The position numbers were made by a program, and so were the translations under genes. DNA of 64,000 bases, from positions 1 through 64,000 of the forward strand of contig QXWO01000024.1 in assembly GCA_009911035.1 (NCBI GenBank). Direction: 5' to 3'. Positions 52,211-59,856 of the stretch are shown in pieces. Numbering within the stretch: the stretch's first letter is position 1; every line of letters begins with the position of its first letter. Source of the DNA: Lachnospiraceae bacterium. GTDB lineage: Bacteria > Bacillota > Clostridia > Lachnospirales > Lachnospiraceae. Below the pieces are notes generated by a model that ran no database searches, was not told where the DNA came from, and worked only from the letters and a program-made list of their open reading frames with translations.

Positions 52211-53209
52211 TTAAAGGCTTTCGCCCTCGTTGCATGAATAATAGTCCGGGTCGCCATACTGCGGCTTCTTCGGCGCAAGTGCGCCGCTTGCCATGTCGTG
52301 AGATACAAGGGACGTGTAATAGTTCCCAATCGTGGACGGGGCATTGAAAAGGGCTGCTTTCAGATATTGCTTAATGTTGCGGATTTTGGTGGTGTTCTCC
52401 CGCATACAGTCCAGCACAAAGCGGATATGCTCACCGTCCAGTTTCATAAACTTTGCTTTTACCAGCTCGGCGGGGTAGTCGTCCCCGGCAACACGGATTG
52501 TCTTTCTCCGGGTGCATACGGTTTCAAGCATGAGGTCTACAATCTCATTCAGCCTGTCCCCGTCAAACTTCATATCCTGCATGAGAATGTCATAGCTGAT
52601 ATTGTCCTTGATGATTTCCCGGTAAATCTCAAAGGCTGTCTGTGGTTCCGTTTCCTTTCGTTTCCGTTCCGGCGGCGTAGCCGCTTCCCTGCAAGGTGAG
52701 GGGTTAGAGGAAAGGATAGGAATGGAATCGGTACTTTGTGGATCAGTAATTATTTTTTCTTTTTTTGGTAAGTCAGTCTTTTGTATATCTTTATTTAATT
52801 GCATTGGATTTTCCGTCGTCGGATAACCCGGTGTCGGATTTTCCAATATCGGCTTGCCCGGTGTTGGATTTTCCAATATCGGTTTATCCAATCCCGGCGG
52901 GGTGTCCTCCGGCGGCTGGGGCTGCTCGTAAATGGTGTATTCAATGGCGGTCATTTTGCCTTTCTCGTCGCGTCCCTGCCGCCGCTTGATATACCCGGCT
53001 TTTTCAAGCTCCCATACGGCGGTGCGGATTGCGTCGATACTTTCCCGGTTGATCTGTGACAGCCCCGCAAGGGTATAGTCCCAATCTTCGGGAAGTGACA
53101 GCATTTGCGATAAAAGCCCCTTTGCCTTTAAGGACAGCTCCTTATTTCGTAAATGGTGGTTGCTCATAACGGTATAGCCCTTGTTGCGTTCCACTCGGAA
53201 AACTGCCAT
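52211..53209 (-). CDS. RepA-like replication initiator (helix-turn-helix, DUF6017)
   Basis: 332 residues. The N-terminal RepA_N/winged-helix domain (about 1-95) has HHLRNKELSLKAKGLLSQML and LAGLSQINRESIDAIRTAVW. A proline-rich linker carries near-repeats (KPILENPTPG twice, then YPTTENP). The C-terminal DUF6017/DnaD-like helical domain has FVLDCMRENTTKIRNIKQYL. It probably allows the excised circle to replicate. Start follows AAAGGAGTGATGAAGCT and, farther up, the second 112-bp structured repeat. Confidence 0.88.
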   Translation of the reverse strand: MAVFRVERNKGYTVMSNHHLRNKELSLKAKGLLSQMLSLPEDWDYTLAGLSQINRESIDAIRTAVWELEKAGYIKRRQGRDEKGKMTAIEYTIYEQPQPPEDTPPGLDKPILENPTPGKPILENPTPGYPTTENPMQLNKDIQKTDLPKKEKIITDPQSTDSIPILSSNPSPCREAATPPERKRKETEPQTAFEIYREIIKDNISYDILMQDMKFDGDRLNEIVDLMLETVCTRRKTIRVAGDDYPAELVKAKFMKLDGEHIRFVLDCMRENTTKIRNIKQYLKAALFNAPSTIGNYYTSLVSHDMASGALAPKKPQYGDPDYYSCNEGESL

Positions 53210-53238
53210 AGCTTCATCACTCCTTTGGTTGTGGATTT

Positions 53239-53350
53239 GTTACGCAATAGAACGGCGATTTGCCGGGTTTAGGTATAAATCCCTGTCCCCGGCAAAAATG
53301 CGCCCGCAAAGCCGCTTGTAGCAAGGCTCTTTCTGCCCCTAATGCGTAAC
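53239..53350 (-). repeat. 112-bp structured repeat, copy 2
   Basis: Same length and orientation as 31018-31129. The outer stem is GTTACGCAATAG/CTAATGCGTAAC with one mismatch. The inner stem TTTGCCGGG/CCCGGCAAA encloses the shared GGTATAAATCCCT, and AGCC/GGCT pair further on. It lies 29 bp ahead of the RepA-like start, so it could be a leader RNA or part of a replication origin. Confidence 0.65.
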
Positions 53351-53363
53351 ATGAGGGCATAAA

Positions 53364-53412
53364 AAAAGCGGCGTTCCTGTTCTCCCTGTTATGGGATAGA
53401 GAAACGCCGCGT
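53364..53412. terminator. Hairpin near ICE right end
   Basis: AAAAGCGGCGTT pairs with AACGCCGC across CCTGTTCTCCCTGTTATGGG, inner GTTCTC/GAGAA adding pairs. With A-rich sequence before it, it reads as a terminator on the minus strand, insulating the transfer operon from outside transcription. Confidence 0.55.
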
Positions 53413-53520
53413 CTGCGTCGTATTCAGTTTTCATTTATTTTTTCAATGCTGGTGTGCTGTGGTCTTTGGGCTTTCTGTACTCGCAGGGGGTAGGTGCATA
53501 TCAAGGCTCTTTCCCTCAAA

Positions 53521-53542
53521 AGTAGTAAATTGGTAGTAAATT
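53521..53542. repeat. Right integrase arm-type repeats
   Basis: AGTAGTAAATTGGTAGTAAATT carries two GTAGTAAAT units 11 bp apart, 58 bp inside the right junction. It matches the pair at 19777-19798 in the same direction. Confidence 0.6.
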
Positions 53543-53599
53543 CAGCTTGAAATCCTGCTTGTATGCCCGTAAATCAAGGCTTTTTTGAGATAATCAACC

Positions 53600-53623
53600 A
53601 TTTTGAGAAAGAAAAGTGTGTAA
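53600..53623 (+). other. Right junction (attR core) and severed end of the HD gene
   Basis: ATTTT (53600-53604) is followed by GAGAAAGAAAAGTGTGTAA, the presumed native last codons (LRKKSV, stop) of the HD-domain gene. An ICE end lies immediately left, with GAGATAATC at 53587-53595, the inverse of GATTATCTC at 19655-19663. Confidence 0.6.
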
Positions 53624-53675
53624 TGAGCTGGGGCAGGGAGCGGCCGGGAAATCCGGGCAGCCCTGCTTCTTTTGA

Positions 53676-53786
53676 TTACAATAAGCTGTCTCGCGGAGCG
53701 TGGCATCGTTTGTTACAATAAGCTGTCTCGCGGAGCGCGGCATCGTTTGTTACAATAAGCTGTCTCGCGGAGCGTGGCAGCGTTTG
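53676..53786 (+). repeat. Three tandem 37-bp repeats
   Basis: Units begin at 53676, 53713 and 53750, each starting TTACAATAAGCTGTCTCGCG and ending CGTTTG. They differ only at two positions (T/C in GCGTGG or GCGCGG; T or G in GGCATC/GGCAGC). Each can form an imperfect hairpin (GCTG..CGC GGA GCG..CAGC, best in unit 3). The rest of 53624-53960 holds no gene. Confidence 0.9.
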
Positions 53787-53960
53787 TTGATAAAGCGTGC
53801 TGTCCGTTGCAAACATATTCTTAAGATTTCTTTAGAAATATTGAGTCAGAAGGAAAAATGTGGTAGGTTTTAAGGAGACGGATTGGAAAGAATATAGTAA
53901 AGCGTGCCGGAGGCATGGCAGGCGGCCTGGAAGAATATCCGGCGCGGGATAGGAGCACGA

Positions 53961-55124
53961 ATGAAAAATAAACTATATTATGTGTTGTTTCTGCTGTATG
54001 CAGTGGTTGTGGTTTTCGTTCTGTATTTGAACGGCGTGTTTACAGGGGAAGAAGGCTCTGTGGTAAACCTGATTATCAATATTGTTTTTCTGATGATCAT
54101 TGGTGTGCTGTTTGTGATTTCTGCCTTTAGCTTTGGCAGGCTGAACGGGATCACGGATGAGATGATCGATTTTACGGTCAGGCTTCAGAAAGAGTATAAG
54201 GAGTCGGGAGGCAAGAACCTCTGGGGGAATTATCAGGGGCGCAACGACGTATTTGAAAATGAGGAACTCAGGGTGGCCTTTAATAAATACCGCATGCGGA
54301 TAAAGAGCCTTGGAACCAAGCGGGGGATCACGGCTCCCTGTGATCTGGAGGAATATATCAATGAAGACCTTTTAGACCGGGCAGGCATGAGCTTTTTTAA
54401 CTCAGGAATTTCAGGAACCCTTACAGGGCTGGGGATTCTGGGCACCTTTTTGGGATTGTCTTTGGGGCTGGGGGCTTTCAGCGGGAATGACATTTTTACT
54501 ATTTCTGACAATGTGGGTTCCCTGCTTTCGGGCATGAAAGTTGCCTTCCACACTTCGGTGTACGGGATTTTCTTTTCGCTGGTATTTAATGTGGTTTACC
54601 GCAGCATTATGTCGGACGCTTATGAAAAGCTGGATGAATTCCTTGGCATGTTCCGTCAGGCGGCTCAGCCACGTTCCCTTAAGGAGGATGAAAATACTGC
54701 CGCTATGGTAGTATATCAGGCAAGCATGATGGGGACTTTGAAACAGATGCTTGATATGATGAAAGGGGACGCTGCAGAGCAGACTGCGGGAGTGGAGCGC
54801 ATTGTGGATAAATTTACCGCACAGATGCAGGAATCTTTAGGGGCGGACTTTAAGGAGCTTGGGGAGGCCCTAAGGGAGACCGGAAATGCCCAGGCCGTGA
54901 ATGCGGCAGATACAAGAGAAATGATCGAGGCGGTGACAGCGCTGGTGGAGGTTAACCGGAATGTGCAGTCAGCCCTTGCAAAGGTTATGGACAGGCAGGA
55001 GAAATTTTCAGACGAGCTTAGGCAGCAGAAGGAAAAACTGGCGGAAACCTGCAACGAAATGAGTGATGAAATCACCAGTCAGCTTTATGCCTTTGGCCAT
55101 ATGAGGAATTTATATGAAGAATAG
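53961..55124 (+). CDS. MotA/TolQ/ExbB-type proton-channel protein (stator subunit A)
   Basis: About 387 residues. TM1 is at about 5-24 and TM2 at 33-55. A cytosolic domain (56-145) precedes TM3 and TM4 (about 153-180 and 190-215). The segment TGLGILGTFLGLSLGLGAFS is the TolQ/ExbB/MotA channel signature. The last 160 residues are helical coiled coil in the cytosol (VERIVDKFTAQMQESLGADF; VMDRQEKFSDELRQQKEKLA). ATG 53961 follows AGGAGCACGA; a GTG at 53904 would add 19 residues. No flagellar gene is near. It overlaps subunit B by 11 bp. The plan resembles ZorA, but shorter. Confidence 0.85.
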   Translation: MKNKLYYVLFLLYAVVVVFVLYLNGVFTGEEGSVVNLIINIVFLMIIGVLFVISAFSFGRLNGITDEMIDFTVRLQKEYKESGGKNLWGNYQGRNDVFENEELRVAFNKYRMRIKSLGTKRGITAPCDLEEYINEDLLDRAGMSFFNSGISGTLTGLGILGTFLGLSLGLGAFSGNDIFTISDNVGSLLSGMKVAFHTSVYGIFFSLVFNVVYRSIMSDAYEKLDEFLGMFRQAAQPRSLKEDENTAAMVVYQASMMGTLKQMLDMMKGDAAEQTAGVERIVDKFTAQMQESLGADFKELGEALRETGNAQAVNAADTREMIEAVTALVEVNRNVQSALAKVMDRQEKFSDELRQQKEKLAETCNEMSDEITSQLYAFGHMRNLYEE

Positions 55125-56037
55125 ACGAAAGAACAGAGAGGCATTTGCGGATCACAGTTATTGGCAGTCTTATTCGGATATGATGGCAGCGCTTCTGCTG
55201 ATATTTATTTTGATCATTGCAATCACCCTTTCTATTTACAGACAAAAGACTACAGATTTAGACAATACCCGCATAGAGCTTGACAAGGCACAGTCCCAGT
55301 TGAACCAGACCATAACGGATCTGGAGAATTCCAAGGCGGAACTGGAAAAGTCAAATCAGGAACTGGCCTCCTCCTTGACAGAATTGCAGCAGGCTTATGC
55401 CCAGGCGGCCCTGACGGAGGAGGAACTAAATAAAGCGTATCTGGAGATTGAGAACGCACGGGAAGAACTGACTACGACCAAAGACGAACTGCAGGCTATT
55501 GTGGGAATACGTACGGATATTATCGGCGCATTGCAGTCGGCTTTTAACAATTCCAGCATGAAGGTGGATGCCCAGACAGGGTCCATCACCTTTTCTTCGG
55601 ATGTGCTTTTCCGTTATAACAGTGCTACCCTGACCAGCGACAGCAGGAAGACGCTCAAAGAGATTATCCCCATGTATCTGGATGTGTTGCTGCAGGACCA
55701 GTTCAGGGGGTATATTGCCGAGATTATTATTGAAGGCCATACAGACACGGACGGGGGATATCAGAGCAACATGGAACTGTCCTATGAGCGTGCAAATGCC
55801 GTGGCGGATTTCTGTCTGGATAAGAGAAACGGGCTTACGGAGACGGAGATTGAGCAGTTACAGAAAATCCTCACGGTAAACGGCAAGTCCTGGAGCAGTC
55901 CAGTCTACAAAAAGGATGCTTTCGGGAATGCGCTGGAGGAAGTGGATATGCCTGCTTCCCGGCGTGTGGAAATAAAATTCCGGCTGAAGGAAGATGAGAT
56001 GATTGAAAAGATTTCAGGGATTTTAGCCCAGGAATGA
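55114..56037 (+). CDS. MotB/OmpA-type stator subunit B
   Basis: 307 residues. The single membrane helix is at about 23-42. Asp22 in QSYSDMMAALLLIFILI sits where the proton-carrying Asp of MotB (Asp32) lies. A coiled coil of about 85 residues (50-135, IELDKAQSQLNQTITDLENS) and an OmpA_C-type peptidoglycan-binding domain (IIIEGHTDTDGGYQSN, YERANAVADFCLDKR) follow. With subunit A it should form an ion-driven motor tied to the wall. The pair has the ZorA/ZorB outline, but without ZorC/D/E nearby. Confidence 0.88.
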   Translation: MKNRRKNREAFADHSYWQSYSDMMAALLLIFILIIAITLSIYRQKTTDLDNTRIELDKAQSQLNQTITDLENSKAELEKSNQELASSLTELQQAYAQAALTEEELNKAYLEIENAREELTTTKDELQAIVGIRTDIIGALQSAFNNSSMKVDAQTGSITFSSDVLFRYNSATLTSDSRKTLKEIIPMYLDVLLQDQFRGYIAEIIIEGHTDTDGGYQSNMELSYERANAVADFCLDKRNGLTETEIEQLQKILTVNGKSWSSPVYKKDAFGNALEEVDMPASRRVEIKFRLKEDEMIEKISGILAQE

Positions 56038-56065
56038 CAGAGAAAAATTTTTACAGATAAGAATT

Positions 56066-56101
56066 AGGCGCAGGATTTACTTTCAGGTAAATCCTGCGCC
56101 T
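56066..56101 (+). terminator. Long hairpin after the stator-like pair
   Basis: AGGCGCAGGATTTAC (56066-56080) pairs perfectly over 15 bp with GTAAATCCTGCGCCT (56087-56101), loop TTTCAG, then GTGTATTTCTT. It is 28 bp past the stop codon. Confidence 0.75.
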
Positions 56102-56251
56102 GTGTATTTCTTCCCACAGCGGACAGATGTCCCGGTAAGGGGCAGTGACTGATAACTATTTACAAGTGATGGTTTATGAGGTAGAGTGTATAAATAAGGA
56201 TAAAATAATGAAAATAAAACAAAATGAAAAGAGAAAGAGGAGGTCAGGAAA

Positions 56252-56605
56252 ATGAAACCATTGGTACTTGTTTACAGAAAATGCAGCACCTGCCAGAAGG
56301 CTTTAAAATGGCTGGATGAAAACAAAATTGTGTATGAGGAGCGGGCTATCAGGGAGGAGAATCCCACCGTCGAGGAACTAAGGCAGTGGCACAGGAAAAG
56401 CGGTCTGCCTCTAAAACGTTTTTTTAACACCAGCGGTAATCTTTACAAGGAATTACAGCTCAAGGATAAACTGGCGGATATGACAGAGGAGGAACAGTTA
56501 AAGTTGCTGGCTACTGACGGGATGCTGGTGAAGCGTCCTCTTTTGGTGACGGAGGATTATGTATGCCCCGGTTTTAAGGAAGAAAACTGGAAATCCCACA
56601 TTTGA
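56252..56605 (+). CDS. Spx/ArsC-family protein
   Basis: 117 residues, thioredoxin-like fold with N-terminal Cys11-Ser-Thr-Cys14 (YRKCSTCQKALKWL) and family segments LKRFFNTSGNLYKEL and GMLVKRPLLVTEDYV. The group includes arsenate reductases and the RNA-polymerase-binding regulator Spx/MgsR. The CxxC form and Clostridial setting favour a generic Spx-like redox protein. AGAGGAGGTCAGGAA precedes the start. Confidence 0.88.
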   Translation: MKPLVLVYRKCSTCQKALKWLDENKIVYEERAIREENPTVEELRQWHRKSGLPLKRFFNTSGNLYKELQLKDKLADMTEEEQLKLLATDGMLVKRPLLVTEDYVCPGFKEENWKSHI

Positions 56606-56693
56606 CTTATTGAAAGGGAATTATTATAATAAAACGGTATATGTGTAAAAAGCGTTCATAATGAACCGTTTATAATGGAAAGAAGGAATCAAA

Positions 56694-57884
56694 ATGACAA
56701 AAATTGATATTGTTTCAGGATTTTTAGGAGCAGGGAAGACCACACTGATTAAAAAACTGCTGGCGGAAGCATTGGGGGATACCAGGGTGGTCCTGATTGA
56801 AAATGAATTTGGGGAGATAGGAATTGACGGCGGATTTTTAAAGGAAGCCGGCATTGAAATCAAGGAGATGAACTCCGGATGTATCTGCTGCTCTTTGGTG
56901 GGGGATTTTGGCACCTCTCTTAAGGAAGTTATGAAAACCTATGAGCCTGAAAGAATACTGATCGAGCCTTCAGGAGTAGGCAAGCTCTCTGATGTGATGA
57001 AAGCAGTGCAGGACGTCATAGACACAAAAGAGGTGGCGTTAAACAGCGCGGTGGCAGTGGTGGATGCATCCAAGTGTAAAATGTATATCAAAAATTTCGG
57101 AGAATTTTTCATCAATCAGATTGCCTATGCAGGTACCATTATTTTAAGCCGTACAGGAAATATTTCAGAAGATAAACTGAATAAATGTATAGACCTTATC
57201 AGAGAGCATAATAAACAGGCGACTATTGTCACCACTGTATGGGAGGAACTGGACGGAAAAGATATTCTGGCGGCCATGGAGGGCGCTAAGGATTTAGAAG
57301 CGGAAATGATGGAGGAACTGAAAGCCCATAGAAATAAGGAAGAGGAACACCATCACAACCATGAGCATCATCACGAAGGAGAGGGCCATGGGCATCACCA
57401 TGAAGGAGAGTGTCATGAGCATCACCATGAAGGAGAGTGTCATGAGCATCATCATGATGAAGAAGGTCATGAACATCATCACGATGAAGAAAGTCATGGA
57501 CATCATCATGATGAAGGGGGCCATGAACACCATCACCATGAGGGGGAAGAACATGGGCCGGACTGTACCTGCGGATGTCACGACCATGCCCATGGGCATC
57601 ACCATGCGGACGAGGTCTTTACCAGTTGGGGAATGGAAACGCCTGCGGCGTATAGTAAGGAAGATATTGCCCGTATTCTGGAAGAACTGGAAAAGGAAGG
57701 GGAGTATGGATTTGTCCTTAGGGCAAAGGGAATGGTCCCCGGTGCGGACGGCGGATGGGTATACTTTGATTATGTGCCCGGGGAGAGCAATGTGCGCGGG
57801 GGAAAACCGGATGTGACCGGAAAATTCTGTGTTATTGGTTCTGGGCTGAAAGAAAATAAGCTGGAAAAGCTTTTTGAAAAGTAA
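56694..57884 (+). CDS. CobW/COG0523 GTPase with His-rich metal tract
   Basis: 396 residues. P-loop GFLGAGKTT at about 9-17. The metal-binding CxCC is Cys63-Ile-Cys65-Cys66 (MNSGCICCSLVGDF), and the NKxD-like position is altered (LSRTGNISED). A His/Glu-rich tract (about 218-305) has near-repeats EGECHEHHHE and HHHDEEGHEH. A C-terminal CobW_C domain follows. Such GTPases act as zinc (or cobalt/nickel) chaperones; the His tract should store or sense metal. It is followed 24 bp later by a second CobW-like gene. Confidence 0.92.
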   Translation: MTKIDIVSGFLGAGKTTLIKKLLAEALGDTRVVLIENEFGEIGIDGGFLKEAGIEIKEMNSGCICCSLVGDFGTSLKEVMKTYEPERILIEPSGVGKLSDVMKAVQDVIDTKEVALNSAVAVVDASKCKMYIKNFGEFFINQIAYAGTIILSRTGNISEDKLNKCIDLIREHNKQATIVTTVWEELDGKDILAAMEGAKDLEAEMMEELKAHRNKEEEHHHNHEHHHEGEGHGHHHEGECHEHHHEGECHEHHHDEEGHEHHHDEESHGHHHDEGGHEHHHHEGEEHGPDCTCGCHDHAHGHHHADEVFTSWGMETPAAYSKEDIARILEELEKEGEYGFVLRAKGMVPGADGGWVYFDYVPGESNVRGGKPDVTGKFCVIGSGLKENKLEKLFEK

Positions 57885-57908
57885 AAGAGGATAGAAAGAA
57901 GGTACGGG

Positions 57909-58838
57909 ATGAAACCTGTTTATATCGTTAACGGCTTTCTGGAGAGCGGGAAAACCGAATTTATCAACTACACATTGAACCAGCCATATTTCCGCATCAA
58001 GGGGAGAACCCTGCTTATTGTCTGTGAGGAAGGGGAGGAAGAATACGATGACAAACTCCTGAAAAAGAGCGCCACGGATCTTGTTTTTATTGAGGAAGAA
58101 GGAGATTTCAATTCTTCTAGTCTGATAGAAATGGAAAAGAAGTACAAGCCGGAGCGGATTATCATTGAATATAACGGCATGTGGAATTATAAAAACATGA
58201 AACTTCCTTTCCACTGGGCGGTAGAGCAGCAGATTACCATAATCGACGCCTCCACCTTTCCCATGTATTTTACAAACATGAAATCCCTTCTTGCCGAAAT
58301 GCTCCGGAAATCAGAGATGATTATTTTTAACCGCTGTGACGGCGTGGAGGATTTAAGCTCTTATAAGAGAAATGTAAAGGCAATCAATCAGCAGGCGGAT
58401 ATTATTTTTGAAGATTCCCAAGGGGAAGTGAACCAGATTTTCGAGGACGACCTGCCCTACAGTCTGGACGATGCTGTTATTGAGCTGGACAATGAAGGTT
58501 ATGGAATCTGGTATCTGGACAGTCTGGACAATCTGGAACGCTACATAGGAAAGACTGTGCAGTTTACGGCGATGGTTTTAAAGCCAAAAGATTTCCCCAC
58601 AGGATATTTTGTGCCCGGCCGCATGGCCATGACCTGCTGTGCGGATGATATGGCATTTCTGGGATTTGCCTGTGAATATGAGAAATGTGATGGATTGAGA
58701 GAGAAACAGTGGATAAAAATCACTGCCAGGGTAGAGAAAGAATATTTTGCAGATTACGGCGGTGAAGGCCCTGTGCTGAAAGCGGTTTTGGTGGAACAGA
58801 CCAAAGCGCCTAAAGAGGAAGTCATTAGCTTTATATAA
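57909..58838 (+). CDS. CobW-like GTPase fused to a DUF1980-like domain
   Basis: 309 residues. P-loop at about 9-17 (NGFLESGKTEFINYTL) and a GTPase core without the CxCC motif of its neighbour (the equivalent stretch is LIVCEEGEEEYDDKLLKKSA). The C-terminal 100 residues resemble DUF1980 (YcgQ-like): YIGKTVQFTAMVLKPKDF and RMAMTCCADDMAFLGF with Cys243-Cys244. DUF1980 proteins normally accompany a YcgR-type permease, absent here. A role in metal delivery with the adjacent CobW is likely but unproven. Confidence 0.8.
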   Translation: MKPVYIVNGFLESGKTEFINYTLNQPYFRIKGRTLLIVCEEGEEEYDDKLLKKSATDLVFIEEEGDFNSSSLIEMEKKYKPERIIIEYNGMWNYKNMKLPFHWAVEQQITIIDASTFPMYFTNMKSLLAEMLRKSEMIIFNRCDGVEDLSSYKRNVKAINQQADIIFEDSQGEVNQIFEDDLPYSLDDAVIELDNEGYGIWYLDSLDNLERYIGKTVQFTAMVLKPKDFPTGYFVPGRMAMTCCADDMAFLGFACEYEKCDGLREKQWIKITARVEKEYFADYGGEGPVLKAVLVEQTKAPKEEVISFI

Positions 58839-58852
58839 AAGAGGAAAGCGGC

Positions 58853-59770
58853 ATGCAGCAGTATACAGTGATTCAATGGTTATTTTTCTTTTATTTTTAC
58901 TGCTTTTTCGGGTGGATTTTTGAATCCACCTATGTTTCGGCCAAAAGCAGAAAGTTTGTGAACCGGGGATTTATGCGGGGGCCTTTTCTGCCTATATACG
59001 GAAGCGGCGCTATTATGATGCTGGTGGTTTCCATGCCCTTTCAGGATAATATTCTGCTGACTTATATAGCAGGTTGTATTGGCGCCACAGCGCTGGAACT
59101 GGCAACAGGGGTGATCATGGAAGCACTGTTCAAAGTGCGGTACTGGGATTATTCCAGCCAGAAATTCAATTATAAGGGGCATATATGCCTGTCCTCTACC
59201 ATTGCATGGGGATTCTTGACCATATTGATGACGGGATTTCTGCACAGAGGCGTGGAAAAAGTGATTCTTGCAATCCCATATATGGCAGTTACGGTCATTA
59301 CAATGGTTGTGACCGTATACATAATCATTGATTTCACTCTTTCCTTTAAGGCGGCTATGGATCTGCGGGATATCCTTATTGGTCTGGAGAAAGCGAAAGA
59401 GGAGATGGAGCGTATACAGAAGCGTCTGGATGTGATCATTGCCGTAGTCAATGACGAGAGGGAGACTTACCGCCAGGAAAGAAACATGCGGATAGATGAA
59501 CTGATGGAGAACATAGAAGGGACATTCAGTTCCCTGAAGGAGCGGATCAAAGTCAGTCCTTCTGATTTCATGGAAGAGGTGCGGGAAGAGATTGCCGAAC
59601 TGCGAAGCAGGTACTCCATAGAAAAAGAACACCGCCGCCAGTTCAGACGGCTGAAAGATTTCTACCAGAGAAGCATCATTAAAGGGAATCCGACCATGTA
59701 TTCCAAACGCTTTGGCGAGGCTTTGGAGGAATTAAAGAAAGCTGTGCAGGAGCGGAGAAAAAATAAATGA
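58853..59770 (+). CDS. CmpB-type putative ABC transporter permease
   Basis: 305 residues. Five or so membrane helices in the first 165 residues (FFYFYCFFGWIFESTYVSAK; GFMRGPFLPIYGSGAIMMLV) match PF06541 (ABC_trans_CmpB). A cytosolic, strongly coiled-coil basic C-terminus follows (RLDVIIAVVNDERETYRQER). The family's transport role is not established. It lies 14 bp after the CobW-DUF1980 gene. Confidence 0.85.
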   Translation: MQQYTVIQWLFFFYFYCFFGWIFESTYVSAKSRKFVNRGFMRGPFLPIYGSGAIMMLVVSMPFQDNILLTYIAGCIGATALELATGVIMEALFKVRYWDYSSQKFNYKGHICLSSTIAWGFLTILMTGFLHRGVEKVILAIPYMAVTVITMVVTVYIIIDFTLSFKAAMDLRDILIGLEKAKEEMERIQKRLDVIIAVVNDERETYRQERNMRIDELMENIEGTFSSLKERIKVSPSDFMEEVREEIAELRSRYSIEKEHRRQFRRLKDFYQRSIIKGNPTMYSKRFGEALEELKKAVQERRKNK

Positions 59771-59856
59771 TCCTGGAAAGGACATGTTATGCAGATAAGG
59801 CATGATTAACGGACTTTACAAGGTATAAATCATTAAAAAAAGAAAGGATACAAGAA

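Larger units (their letters stand above)
19630..53599 (-). mobile_element. Integrative conjugative element, Tn916/Tn1549 type, about 34 kb
   Basis: The element contains a Tn916-type integrase and Xis at one end, a MOBP relaxase with MobC, and a type IV secretion set (VirD4, VirB4, PrgI, VirB6-like, CHAP hydrolase), with topoisomerase III, antirestriction protein and a RepA-like initiator. All core genes read complete. Boundaries come from the interrupted HD gene and ATTTT at both junctions. Int arm-like repeats lie 148 bp in from the left junction and about 58 bp in from the right. Base composition of the transfer genes is visibly richer in GC than the A/T-rich resistance cargo, suggesting that the cargo had a separate origin. 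It looks capable of transfer. Confidence 0.9.

Noticed and set aside
19630-53599. Prophage
   Set aside because: No capsid, terminase, tail or lysis genes; all large genes are conjugation or regulation type.
53676-53786. Tandem repeats as a CRISPR array
   Set aside because: The units are contiguous with no spacers, only three copies, and no cas genes are present.
53961-56037. Flagellar motor MotA/MotB
   Set aside because: No flagellar or chemotaxis genes in the window, and the A tail and B coil are longer than in MotA/MotB.
53961-56037. Complete Zorya defence system
   Set aside because: The ZorC, ZorD or ZorE partners are not present in the flanking genes.
57294-58214. 306-codon minus-strand frame rich in Met/Val
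   Set aside because: It is the antisense shadow of the His-rich CobW gene.
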